This document shows, piece after piece, positions 13,610 through 20,728 of a stretch of DNA of 21,344 bases. The notes below the pieces were generated by a model, which saw only the letters and a list, made by a program, of their open reading frames with translations, was not told where the DNA came from and made no database searches. Source of the DNA: Aquiluna sp. Its GTDB lineage: Bacteria; Actinomycetota; Actinomycetes; Actinomycetales; Microbacteriaceae. The stretch covers positions 1 through 21,344 of the forward strand of contig JADHKY010000008.1 in assembly GCA_016780945.1 (NCBI GenBank), in the 5' to 3' direction. Positions within the stretch are counted from its first letter, which is position 1. Every line of letters starts with the position of its first letter. The position numbers and the translations under genes are program-made.

Positions 13610-14772
13610 CTTCTAGAGACAGTTTCCCCGATATCCTTCGTGGCTTTGCCCTACTGGGCATCGCCATGGTCAACGTTCAATATTTCGCTGTTGACACCGT
13701 TAGCGGCTTTGAGTCGGCTGACTTTACCTCTGGTGCTAACTCGGCCGCAGCCTTCATTGTGATGCTCTTGTTCCAGTCAAAGTTCTACCTGTTGTTTTCG
13801 TTCCTCTTTGGTTACTCCGCTCACTACGTAATGAAGGGTGAGCGGGCAAACCGCTCGCGCTGGGTGGGCAGGTCGGTCGGGCTAATTCTCTTTGGTGTTG
13901 TCCACTTCGTGTTCCTTTTCCACGGCGACATCTTGTTCCTGTATGGGGTCTTTGCGCTTCTGCTTTTGGCCTTCTACTTCCGACCCGATAAGTCGGTGAG
14001 GCGCTGGGCAAGAGGGATCTACATCTTCTCTGCCATCTTGTTCACCCTGCTTGCACTGTTAGTGACGGCCGGGGAGGCATTTCTGGCAAGCAAGGGAAAG
14101 ACCCTGCCCGCTGACACCGCCGGCCTTGGCGGCCTAAACCAGGCGCTTGCTTCGGGTGGGTTCTTGGAGGCCGCTGTTGCCAGGTTTGAACTCTGGCTCA
14201 CCTTCGCACCCCAGGGTTTCTTCCTGCAGGGGCCGCTTGTAATGGTCGCGTTTTTAGTCGGGGTCTTGGTTGCAAGAAAGAACGGTCTAGCCTCTGGAGC
14301 TAATCCCGCCTTGATGAGGCGCATGGCTTTGTGGGGTATTGCCATAGGACTTCCACTGCAGCTGGCCGCGGCAGCAATCTACATCTTCAACCTGCTTGCG
14401 GATCAATACAGTCTCGGTCTATCGCTTATCTCCTTGGCCATCAACTTCCTCACCGCACCGATTCTCTCTGCCGGTTATGTGGGAGTGCTGTGGCTAATCA
14501 GTGAAAGAGTGGGCGGCATTGCGCTGCTCTCGGCTGCAGGTAGGCACTCGCTGACTATCTACCTGTCCCAATCAGTTATCTTCTCCGTGCTGTTCTCGGC
14601 CTGGGGACTAGGCCTGTTTGCTCAGCTGGATGCCTGGCTCGTTGCCACAACCGCCTTCCTCACCTGGTTGGTGCTGAGCGTGCTGGCAATGGTCAACCTC
14701 AGGTTCTTCACCAGGGGACCCATGGAAACGCTGCTTACGAACTTCTCGAAGCTGTTTGTGAGAAAAGCGTGA
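13606..14772 (+). CDS. DUF418-domain membrane protein
   Basis: The 388-residue polytopic protein shows the DUF418 family pattern: an N-terminal PDILRGFALLGIAMVN segment, then FYLLFSFLFGYSAH, FHGDILFLYGVFALLL, and a C-terminal DUF418 region (about 230-380) with GRHSLTIYLSQSVIF. It resembles membrane acyltransferase-like proteins (the DILRG and H-D-I-L pattern), but no enzymatic activity is established for the family. About ten membrane spans are evident. The start ATG overlaps the preceding stop (ATGA) and the stop overlaps the next start (GTGA), placing it in the middle of a tightly coupled operon. Confidence 0.88.
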   Translation: MTSRDSFPDILRGFALLGIAMVNVQYFAVDTVSGFESADFTSGANSAAAFIVMLLFQSKFYLLFSFLFGYSAHYVMKGERANRSRWVGRSVGLILFGVVHFVFLFHGDILFLYGVFALLLLAFYFRPDKSVRRWARGIYIFSAILFTLLALLVTAGEAFLASKGKTLPADTAGLGGLNQALASGGFLEAAVARFELWLTFAPQGFFLQGPLVMVAFLVGVLVARKNGLASGANPALMRRMALWGIAIGLPLQLAAAAIYIFNLLADQYSLGLSLISLAINFLTAPILSAGYVGVLWLISERVGGIALLSAAGRHSLTIYLSQSVIFSVLFSAWGLGLFAQLDAWLVATTAFLTWLVLSVLAMVNLRFFTRGPMETLLTNFSKLFVRKA

Positions 14773-15248
14773 ACCTCGAGCAGCTTGGACTCATCGGAGT
14801 CTTTATCTTTGGCGCGATTCCTTGGTTTGAGGCCATTGGGGTAGTTCCGGGAGGCATTGTGGTCGGGCTGGATCCCGTCCTGACGGTGATAGCGGCAGCA
14901 TCGGGCAACCTGATTACCATTGCCGCCTTTGCCTACGGCGGAGCCAAGATCAGGGCCTGGGTTATCAAACGGCGAGAGGAAAAAGGGAAGCAGCCCAAAT
15001 CTGACCGCTGGGTTAAGGCCCAAAAGGCCTTTGACAAATACGGCATCTATGGCATGGCCCTACTTGGTCCACTCATCATTGGCACTCAGTTTGCTGCAGC
15101 CGCCTCGGTTGCAGCAGGGGTGAGACCGGCAAGGGTCACCCTGTTGATCTCGAGTGCGATGGTGCTATGGGCGATTGTGTTCGCATTCTTGACTACCTGG
15201 CTTGTGGATGTCGGGGGATTTGACACCTGGCTGGGACAAAACGACTAG
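14769..15248 (+). CDS. Small multidrug export family membrane protein
   Basis: This 159-residue protein fits the 'small multidrug export protein' family (Sm_multidrug_ex), distinct from EmrE-type SMR pumps: an N-terminal hydrophobic half with AIPWFEAIGVVPGGIVVGL, a basic cytoplasmic loop (about 62-88, IRAWVIKRREEKGKQ) and a second half with KYGIYGMALLGPLIIGTQFAA and two further spans. The GPLIIGTQ segment resembles the re-entrant loop of DedA-like transporters. Despite the family name, transport of drugs is poorly supported. The start is GTG in a GTGA overlap with the DUF418 gene; this is the last gene of the XRE operon. Confidence 0.82.
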   Translation: MNLEQLGLIGVFIFGAIPWFEAIGVVPGGIVVGLDPVLTVIAAASGNLITIAAFAYGGAKIRAWVIKRREEKGKQPKSDRWVKAQKAFDKYGIYGMALLGPLIIGTQFAAAASVAAGVRPARVTLLISSAMVLWAIVFAFLTTWLVDVGGFDTWLGQND

Positions 15249-15266
15249 TTCTCCACAGCTCTAATG

Positions 15267-15284
15267 TCTATACTTTTGTATAGA
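15267..15284. promoter_or_regulatory. Probable VapB/VapBC operator over the promoter
   Basis: TCTATAC-TTTT-GTATAGA is a perfect inverted repeat with seven-base arms. It contains TATACT (15269-15274), a likely -10, 31 bases before the vapB ATG. Autorepression by the antitoxin-toxin complex at such a site is the rule for vapBC operons. A second small repeat (AGATA 15282-15286, TATCT 15292-15296) places part of the GGAG ribosome site (15287-15290) in a loop. Confidence 0.7.
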
Positions 15285-15299
15285 TAGGAGATATCTGTT

Positions 15300-15584
15300 A
15301 TGACTAAGCGGGTGACTAGAAAGGCTTTCAAGAATGGCGGCAGCTGGGCCGTCAGAATTCCAAAGGGCTGGCTCCCCGACGACGCTGAGTTTGACATGAC
15401 TGTTCGTGAGGACGGCGTCCTAGAAATTCGACCCTTAGATCGCGATGAGCGGATGAAGAGACTGCTTGCACAGCTTGCCGAGGGTCCGGAGATTCCAGAG
15501 TCCGAGTTCCCTGTGCCAGATAGATCAGACTGGGTCGACCGGTTCGATTTCGAAGAAATGTTTAGAGACGAGGAGGAAAGCTAG
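15300..15584 (+). CDS. vapB: AbrB/MazE-fold antitoxin VapB
   Basis: The 94-residue protein begins with a swapped-hairpin AbrB domain (residues 1-45), readable from KRVTRKAFKNGGSWAVRIPK, the standard antitoxin core. An acidic C-terminal tail (about 60-94, with ESEFPVPDRSDWVDRFDFEE) is typical of the toxin-neutralising segment. It should dimerise, bind the palindrome at its promoter and wrap its tail around VapC. GGAG nine bases upstream supports the ATG at 15300. The toxin gene follows with no gap. The pair lies between a membrane-protein operon and aspS, an accessory-looking spot, although base composition does not differ obviously from its neighbours. Confidence 0.92.
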   Translation: MTKRVTRKAFKNGGSWAVRIPKGWLPDDAEFDMTVREDGVLEIRPLDRDERMKRLLAQLAEGPEIPESEFPVPDRSDWVDRFDFEEMFRDEEES

Positions 15585-15974
15585 TTGTATCTGCTTGACA
15601 CCGACATCGCCATCTTCGCAATCAGGGGCAATAAAACTGTTTTGCAACGTCTCGGGAATCTGTTGTCGGGCCAATGGGCAATTTCAACTATCACAGCTTT
15701 CGAAATTCAAAAGGGTCTTGAGGCTCACCCAAACACACGATCAAGCGCTAAAGCCCAACTGTTCTTGGCAAATGTTGAACCCTTGATGTTCGATGCTGGA
15801 GCTGCTGCTCAGGCAGCCAAAGTCTTTCACGCGCTTAAGCAAATGGGGCGCACTATCGGGACAACTGACGAGTTGATTGCGGGCCATGCGCTAAGCATGC
15901 GAGCCACGTTGGTCACGAATAATCTCAAGCACTTCCAGCAGGTGCCCGGCCTGAAGGTAGAGGGCTGGCTCTAA
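15585..15974 (+). CDS. vapC: PIN-domain ribonuclease toxin VapC
   Basis: The 129-residue PIN-domain protein opens with YLLDTDIAIF, giving the first catalytic acid D5. E40 (ITAFEIQKGL) and D95 (TTDELIAGHA) supply the others, and the usual fourth position is N113 in TNNLKHF, as in the FitB-like branch that ends VPGLKVEGWL. VapC toxins cut specific RNAs, often initiator tRNA or the sarcin-ricin loop; the target here is unknown. The TTG start follows the vapB stop directly, with AGGAGG eight bases upstream. All catalytic positions look intact, so it should be active. Its stop overlaps the convergent aspS stop by four bases. Confidence 0.93.
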   Translation: MYLLDTDIAIFAIRGNKTVLQRLGNLLSGQWAISTITAFEIQKGLEAHPNTRSSAKAQLFLANVEPLMFDAGAAAQAAKVFHALKQMGRTIGTTDELIAGHALSMRATLVTNNLKHFQQVPGLKVEGWL

Positions 15975-17281
15975 GGCTGCAGCCTGTTTGGTCCCCTAAA
16001 GAGGAAGCTCGCCTCGCGAATGTTGGGTAGCTCGAGCATGAGCATCACGACTCGGGTTAGGCCCATTCCAAAACCACCGTGCGGAGGGACGCCATAGCGG
16101 AAGAAGTCCATGTAGAACTCAAGACCCTCGGGGTCAAGACCCTTGTCCTTGGCCTGAGCCTCCAGAACCTCAATCCTGTTCTCGCGCTGGGCACCGGTAG
16201 TGATTTCGGTTCCCTTCCAGATCAGGTCGTAGCTCTTGGTTAGCGCATCATTGTCTTCGTGGCGCATGTGATAGAAGGGCCTGATGTGCTTTGGGTAGTC
16301 GGTCAAAAAGACGAACTCGTGGCCTAGCTCCTCTTTTGCATACTGCGAGATCTGGCGCTCTCCCTCAGGGTCAAGGTCTCCATCGGTTCGCGGGACTTTA
16401 TAGCCACGTTTTTCGATGATTTCATGAGCCTCGGCTAGTGGAATGCGAGGAAATGGAGTGCTCGGAATCTCGATGTCGATCTCGTAGAGCTCCTTGATTC
16501 TCTCCCCGTGCTTCTGTTTAACCGCAGTAATGGCCTTGACCATGAGCTCCTCCTGGAAGCTCATCACGTCCTCGTGGGAGTCAATCCAGCTCATCTCCAT
16601 GTCGATGGAGACAAACTCGGTTGCGTGGCGGGAGGTGAAGGAGGGGTCTGCCCTGAAGACGGGTCCGATCTCGAAGACTCTGTTGAGACCAGCGCTCATA
16701 GCCATCTGCTTATAAAACTGCGGAGACTGGGCGAGGTAGGCGTGGCCCTCGAAGTACTCGAGCTTGAAAAGTTCAGCGTGAGACTCTGAGGGAGATGCCA
16801 TCAGCTTCGGGGAGTGGATCTCGACAAAGTCGTTTGCCAGCCAGTGCTCTCTCCAAGCCTGCTCAATAGTCGTTTGAACCTGCATCATCAGGTTTAGCTC
16901 TGGCCTACGGAAGTCGATAAAGCGCCAGTCGAGCCTCTTGTCAATAGAGGTGTCCTCGGCAATTGGGCTGTCTGGTAGCGATGCTGAGACGACCTCAAGG
17001 CCTTCAAGCAAAATCTCAATACCGCCCAGCTTTACTCGCTCATCGTGCTTGAGCTGTCCCTTGACAATCACAAAGCTGCCGTGGGTAAGTGCGGACACCT
17101 GGTCGGCGAGAGAGTCCTCTTCGCTGGGGCGTGGATAGGTAACCTGAACGCTGCCGGACTCATCACGAATGATGATGAATTGGATCCGCTTCTGGTCCCT
17201 GAGGGTCTCTACCCAGCCACCGATTGTCACTGGACCATCCTGTTGGCTTTTCAGTTCGCTGATTTTTGAGCGATTGAGCAT
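15971..17281 (-). CDS. aspS: Aspartate--tRNA ligase, archaeal/eukaryal type
   Basis: This class IIb synthetase charges tRNA-Asp (and tRNA-Asn if non-discriminating). At 436 residues it lacks the bacterial GAD insertion domain and reads like archaeal AspRS: OB-fold anticodon domain (about 17-100), motif 2 at 203-230 (FEIGPVFRADPSFTSRHATEF) and motif 3 at 402-412 (GGFGMGLTRVV), with ITTGAQREN and PPHGG. Start is the ATG at 17281, where MLNRSKISEL leads into the OB fold; the open frame continues to 17452, but that part is antisense to the phosphatase gene. The residue after GWV in the anticodon loop is E25, where archaeal enzymes carry Trp or His. It converges on vapC. Whether it also serves tRNA-Asn cannot be decided here. 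Confidence 0.93.
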   Translation of the reverse strand: MLNRSKISELKSQQDGPVTIGGWVETLRDQKRIQFIIIRDESGSVQVTYPRPSEEDSLADQVSALTHGSFVIVKGQLKHDERVKLGGIEILLEGLEVVSASLPDSPIAEDTSIDKRLDWRFIDFRRPELNLMMQVQTTIEQAWREHWLANDFVEIHSPKLMASPSESHAELFKLEYFEGHAYLAQSPQFYKQMAMSAGLNRVFEIGPVFRADPSFTSRHATEFVSIDMEMSWIDSHEDVMSFQEELMVKAITAVKQKHGERIKELYEIDIEIPSTPFPRIPLAEAHEIIEKRGYKVPRTDGDLDPEGERQISQYAKEELGHEFVFLTDYPKHIRPFYHMRHEDNDALTKSYDLIWKGTEITTGAQRENRIEVLEAQAKDKGLDPEGLEFYMDFFRYGVPPHGGFGMGLTRVVMLMLELPNIREASFLFRGPNRLQP

Positions 17282-17320
17282 AGTTCTTGGGTCCTTTAGG
17301 GCTAGCTGGCGGATTTCAGC

Positions 17321-17343
17321 CAAGTTTAGCGAAGGTAAACTTG
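17321..17343. promoter_or_regulatory. Symmetric divergent promoter between aspS and the phosphatase gene
   Basis: CAAGTTTA (17321-17328) and TAAACTTG (17336-17343) form a perfect inverted repeat with a seven-base spacer. Each arm contains TAAACT in its own outward direction, giving back-to-back -10 elements. The minus-strand one would start aspS mRNA near 17316, leaving a leader of about 35 bases that carries AAGGA before the ATG. Confidence 0.55.
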
Positions 17344-17347
17344 TTCT
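17336..17347 (+). promoter_or_regulatory. Leaderless-type -10 element of the histidine phosphatase gene
   Basis: TAAACT (17336-17341) is followed by exactly six bases and the ATG at 17348. Confidence 0.55.
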
Positions 17348-17971
17348 ATGCCCGCCTCTCGCCTTCACTTCGTAAGACACGGTGAGGTGTTTAATCCGCG
17401 GGGACTGCTTTACGAACGCCTTGACGGTTTCCCGCTGAGCGATCTCGGACATGAGATGGCCCAGGCCGCGGCCGAGGAGCTGGCCGGGATGAATCGGGAA
17501 ATCTCAAAGCTCTATGTCTCACCCCTTGAGAGAACAAGACAGTCAGCCGCACCGGTTGCAAATGAGTTTGGCCTGGAGCCAACAATCGAAGAGCGCATCA
17601 TTGAGCCCTGGAACCGGCTTCGTGGCTACCCGTTAGGACCTAGGGCCCTGCTTGCAAAGCCCGCGTTGGCGATCCACCTATACAACCCATACCGTCCAAG
17701 CTGGGGCGAGCCGTTTCAGGAGATCGCCTCTCGGATGACCGGTGCTGCGCTAGCCGGCTGGGAGAGCGTCGACTCAGGGGATGTCGTGTTTGTCTCTCAC
17801 CAGCTGCCCATCTGGATGACCTATCGCAGCGCTCAGGGCCTCAGCCTTCCCCACAACCCTAGAAACCGTCGCTGTTCGCTCTCCTCCATCACCTCTTTTG
17901 ACGTGGTTGGCGGCAAGCTGGTCCCGGTTGACTATCGCGAACCCGGCCTCAGGCACGCGGGGCTGATCTAG
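17348..17971 (+). CDS. Histidine phosphatase family protein (phosphoglycerate-mutase-like)
   Basis: The 207-residue cytoplasmic protein carries the catalytic RHG motif (R10-H11-G12), a second active-site arginine in SPLERTRQSA (R62 or R64), and the second catalytic histidine H151 in VVFVSHQLPIW. In mycobacteria the homologue (Rv0525) heads the same cytochrome c maturation cluster, and the order here is identical. Its substrate is unknown; it is not a glycolytic mutase by context. It is the first gene of the operon, starts from a leaderless promoter, and its TAG stop is directly followed by the TTG of the thioredoxin lipoprotein gene with no gap. Confidence 0.92.
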   Translation: MPASRLHFVRHGEVFNPRGLLYERLDGFPLSDLGHEMAQAAAEELAGMNREISKLYVSPLERTRQSAAPVANEFGLEPTIEERIIEPWNRLRGYPLGPRALLAKPALAIHLYNPYRPSWGEPFQEIASRMTGAALAGWESVDSGDVVFVSHQLPIWMTYRSAQGLSLPHNPRNRRCSLSSITSFDVVGGKLVPVDYREPGLRHAGLI

Positions 17972-18541
17972 TTGCGGAGATTTTTGCTTAGCGCACTGGT
18001 TGCTCTCATGCTCGCTGGCTGCGCGCAAGACCCACTAGCTGAGCAGTTTCGCTCTGGAGATAACAAGAACTACATCGCAGGCGATGGCACGGTGACGGAG
18101 TTTGCTATTGAGCAGCGGCCGACATTTGAACCATGGGAGGGGATCACCGAGAGCGGTGCGTTTCTCACCTCAGAATCGCTTGAGGGCTATGTCGTGGTTA
18201 TGAACTGGTGGTATGCGGCTTGTGCTCCATGTCGAGCAGAGGCACCAGACCTTGCCGCACTGAGCGAAGAGTTCGCAGCTGAGGGTGTTCAATTTGTTGG
18301 GGTTAACGTCCGCGACACCGCGGAAACCGCGCTCGCCTTCGATAGGAACTTTGGCATCACCTTCCCATCGATAATCGACGCGCAGAGTGGCGGGGTCTCT
18401 TTAGCTTTCTCAGGTGTGGTGAGCCCGCAAGCGGTCCCCACGACACTGGTAATCGACAGAGAGGGCAGGGTCTCGGCAAGGATTCTGGGCCGAATCGATA
18501 AGTCAATTCTTCGTGAGCTGATAAACACGGTGAACCAGTGA
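17972..18541 (+). CDS. TlpA/ResA-like thioredoxin lipoprotein for cytochrome c maturation
   Basis: The 189-residue protein has a lipoprotein signal peptide ending in LAGC (lipidated C17), then an extracytoplasmic thioredoxin fold with active site CAPC (C84, C87) in NWWYAACAPCRAEAPDL, and a cis-proline loop QAVPTT. It should keep the heme-binding cysteines of apocytochrome c reduced outside the membrane, receiving electrons from CcdA, the next gene. The start is a TTG directly after the phosphatase stop; MRRFLLSALVALMLAG is a proper signal peptide from that codon. The stop overlaps the GTG of ccdA by four bases. Confidence 0.93.
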   Translation: MRRFLLSALVALMLAGCAQDPLAEQFRSGDNKNYIAGDGTVTEFAIEQRPTFEPWEGITESGAFLTSESLEGYVVVMNWWYAACAPCRAEAPDLAALSEEFAAEGVQFVGVNVRDTAETALAFDRNFGITFPSIIDAQSGGVSLAFSGVVSPQAVPTTLVIDREGRVSARILGRIDKSILRELINTVNQ

Positions 18542-19254
18542 GTCCCTCCGAGATTGCCCTATCGGGCTCAATGCTTCTGGCAGTTCCCATTGCGCTCTTG
18601 GCCGGCATTGTCACCTTCGCAAGCCCCTGTGTGCTGCCGCTGGTTCCCGGGTATCTCGGCTATGTCTCTGCAAATGTGAAGTCGAGGGCCGTTTTAGGAA
18701 CAGCTTTGTTTGTTGCGGGCTTCACAGCGGTCTTTGTTTCTCTAGGTGTACTAGCTGGCTCGGCCGCATTCGTTTTCTTCACCCGGAACCTTTGGGTCCA
18801 GGTGGTGCTGGGAGTGCTGGTGATTCTGTTTGGGCTTGCCATGATTGGCCAGCTTGGCTTCTTCCAAAGGACTCTCAAGCTGCCGGTAACGCCGAAGACC
18901 GGTCTTATTGGTGCACCGCTTCTGGGCGTGGTTTTCGCCCTGGGTTGGACCCCTTGCATTGGGCCCACGCTGTCGGCGGTTTTGGTTTTAGCAAGCGACA
19001 GCGGGGACCCGCTTCGTGGTGGAATATTGGCTACCGTCTACTCCCTAGGCATCGGAGTGCCATTCCTTCTGCTCGCTGCAGGAATTGGCTGGGCCGCCAA
19101 GAGTGTTGAGCTGATAAAGCGCAATATCCGTAAGGTCAACATCTTCGGAGGCGTGCTGCTCATCGTATTGGGCACACTGATGGCAACCGGGCTTTGGTTG
19201 CAATTTACTAATTGGTTGCAGGTGGTGAACAGTGGCATCATCCTCCCGCTTTAG
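18538..19254 (+). CDS. ccdA: Cytochrome c biogenesis protein CcdA
   Basis: CcdA carries reducing power across the membrane from cytoplasmic thioredoxin to the extracytoplasmic thioredoxin-like protein. The 238 residues form about six spans. The two redox cysteines are C31 (TFASPCVLPLVPGYLGYV) and C137 (LGWTPCIGPTL), each in the classic proline-flanked motif of the DsbD membrane domain. The GTG start overlaps the preceding stop by four bases, and the gene's 3' end overlaps resB by 23 bases. It is full length. Confidence 0.96.
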   Translation: MSPSEIALSGSMLLAVPIALLAGIVTFASPCVLPLVPGYLGYVSANVKSRAVLGTALFVAGFTAVFVSLGVLAGSAAFVFFTRNLWVQVVLGVLVILFGLAMIGQLGFFQRTLKLPVTPKTGLIGAPLLGVVFALGWTPCIGPTLSAVLVLASDSGDPLRGGILATVYSLGIGVPFLLLAAGIGWAAKSVELIKRNIRKVNIFGGVLLIVLGTLMATGLWLQFTNWLQVVNSGIILPL

Positions 19255-20728
19255 CCCGGTCTTTTGGGGTCGCTGGTTCTGGCGCCAGCTGACCTCGATG
19301 CGCACGGCGCTGTTTCTGCTGTTGCTGCTTGCTCTAGCGGCAATCCCCGGTTCTCTTTACCCACAAAGAAGCGCTGACCCCAATGGTGTCAGGCTCTACT
19401 ACGACCAGCAGCCTGAGTTTGCAGCCCTGCTGGATTCGCTGCAGCTCTTTGATGTCTATACCTCGGTTTGGTTCTCAGCGATCTACATCCTGCTTTTTGT
19501 CTCGCTGGTTGGTTGCGTCTTGCCCAGGACCCAGGTCCATCTAAACGCTCTTCGCGCTAAGCCTGTTGAGACTCCAGAAAAGCTTGAGCGGATGCCTGCT
19601 TATCTCAGTGGTGTAGCTGAGGCTGATCAACTCGGCAGGGCCGAACAGGTGCTCAAAGCCAGAGGTTTCAGGGTTCGCAGGCTTGAGGACTCGGTGTCTG
19701 CCGAGAAGGGCTACCTCAAAGAGACCGGGAACCTGGTCTTTCACTACTCCCTTGTGCTGCTGCTGATTGCAGTTGGAGTGGGCGGAGGCTTCAGCTTCTC
19801 TGGGCAGCGAGTCTTGGTTGAGGGAGATACTTTTGTGAACAACCTCGCAAGCTACGATGCCTTTTCTCCAGGTCCGCTGTTTTTTGAGAACGAGCTGCAG
19901 CCCTTCTCTATGACCCTGGAGGACTTTGAGGTTGTCTATGACCTCAGAAACCCCGCCAACTTAGGCCAGCCGGTGGACTTTGTGGCAAATGTGACCCTCG
20001 ATGACGGTCTAAGTAGCGCCAACTCGGACATTCGGGTCAACTTCCCTCTGGAGGCTCCGGGCGCGAATGTGTTTTTGACCGGAAACGGTTTTGCTCCGGT
20101 GGTAACCCTCTATGACGGGGTCGGAAACATCGCATTTTCCGGGCCGGTGGTCTTTCTGCCCCAGGACTCCAACATGACATCGCTTGGAGTAATCAAGGCC
20201 CCAGATGCGCTGCCCGAGCAGATTGGAATCATTGCGTTTTTCTATCCGACTGCTCAGGAGCTCGAGTCCGGGGCCTATGCGTCTATCTACCCGGACCCGA
20301 TTGATCCGCTTTTGACCATGAACGTCTATTTGGGTGATCTTGGGCTCGATGCTGGAATACCGAGAAACGTTTATGCATTGGACATAACAGACCTTGATTT
20401 GATTGCCGGGCGAGACGGACCCAACCCGCCAATTGAGCTTCGGGTTGGCGAGACGGCCGAGCTTCCCGGCGGAGCGGGGTTCATCTCCTTCGATGGGCTG
20501 AAGCGATTTGCCTCCTTGGATGTCGCTTATAACCCGGGTGGTTTGTGGATCATGGTGTTTGCATTCACTGCTCTTGTGGCAATTGTGTTTTCGCTGAGTG
20601 TTCTCAGAAGACGGGTTTGGGTGCGTCAGGCAGCTGGCAAAATTGAATACGCAGCACTTGCCAGAGGCGATGACGAGGGCCTCGAAGAACTAATTGTTGA
20701 TTTGCGCAAAGAGATTGAGGGTGACTAG
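19232..20728 (+). CDS. resB: Cytochrome c biogenesis protein ResB (Ccs1)
   Basis: ResB and CcsB form the System II heme-delivery and apocytochrome c ligation complex. The 498-residue protein has the ResB layout: three N-terminal membrane spans (about 24-42 with RTALFLLLLLALAAIPGSLY, 78-96, and 168-186 with conserved H171 in NLVFHYSLVLLL), a large extracytoplasmic domain of about 260 residues, and a final span (about 444-465). The start is a GTG inside the end of ccdA; the WRQLTSMRTAL lead-in typical of the family begins soon after, which supports it. The TAG stop is followed directly by the TTG of ccsB. Coupling along the operon suggests fixed stoichiometry. Confidence 0.94.
   Translation: MASSSRFSPVFWGRWFWRQLTSMRTALFLLLLLALAAIPGSLYPQRSADPNGVRLYYDQQPEFAALLDSLQLFDVYTSVWFSAIYILLFVSLVGCVLPRTQVHLNALRAKPVETPEKLERMPAYLSGVAEADQLGRAEQVLKARGFRVRRLEDSVSAEKGYLKETGNLVFHYSLVLLLIAVGVGGGFSFSGQRVLVEGDTFVNNLASYDAFSPGPLFFENELQPFSMTLEDFEVVYDLRNPANLGQPVDFVANVTLDDGLSSANSDIRVNFPLEAPGANVFLTGNGFAPVVTLYDGVGNIAFSGPVVFLPQDSNMTSLGVIKAPDALPEQIGIIAFFYPTAQELESGAYASIYPDPIDPLLTMNVYLGDLGLDAGIPRNVYALDITDLDLIAGRDGPNPPIELRVGETAELPGGAGFISFDGLKRFASLDVAYNPGGLWIMVFAFTALVAIVFSLSVLRRRVWVRQAAGKIEYAALARGDDEGLEELIVDLRKEIEGD

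Noticed and set aside
15975..15984. GGCTGCAGCC palindrome at the vapC/aspS junction as a terminator
   Set aside because: The arms are only five bases with no loop and no T-run, and it lies within aspS coding sequence.
17282..17452. 57-residue N-terminal extension of the AspRS frame
   Set aside because: It runs antisense through the phosphatase start with its RHG motif and across the promoter palindrome; the OB fold begins properly after the ATG at 17281.
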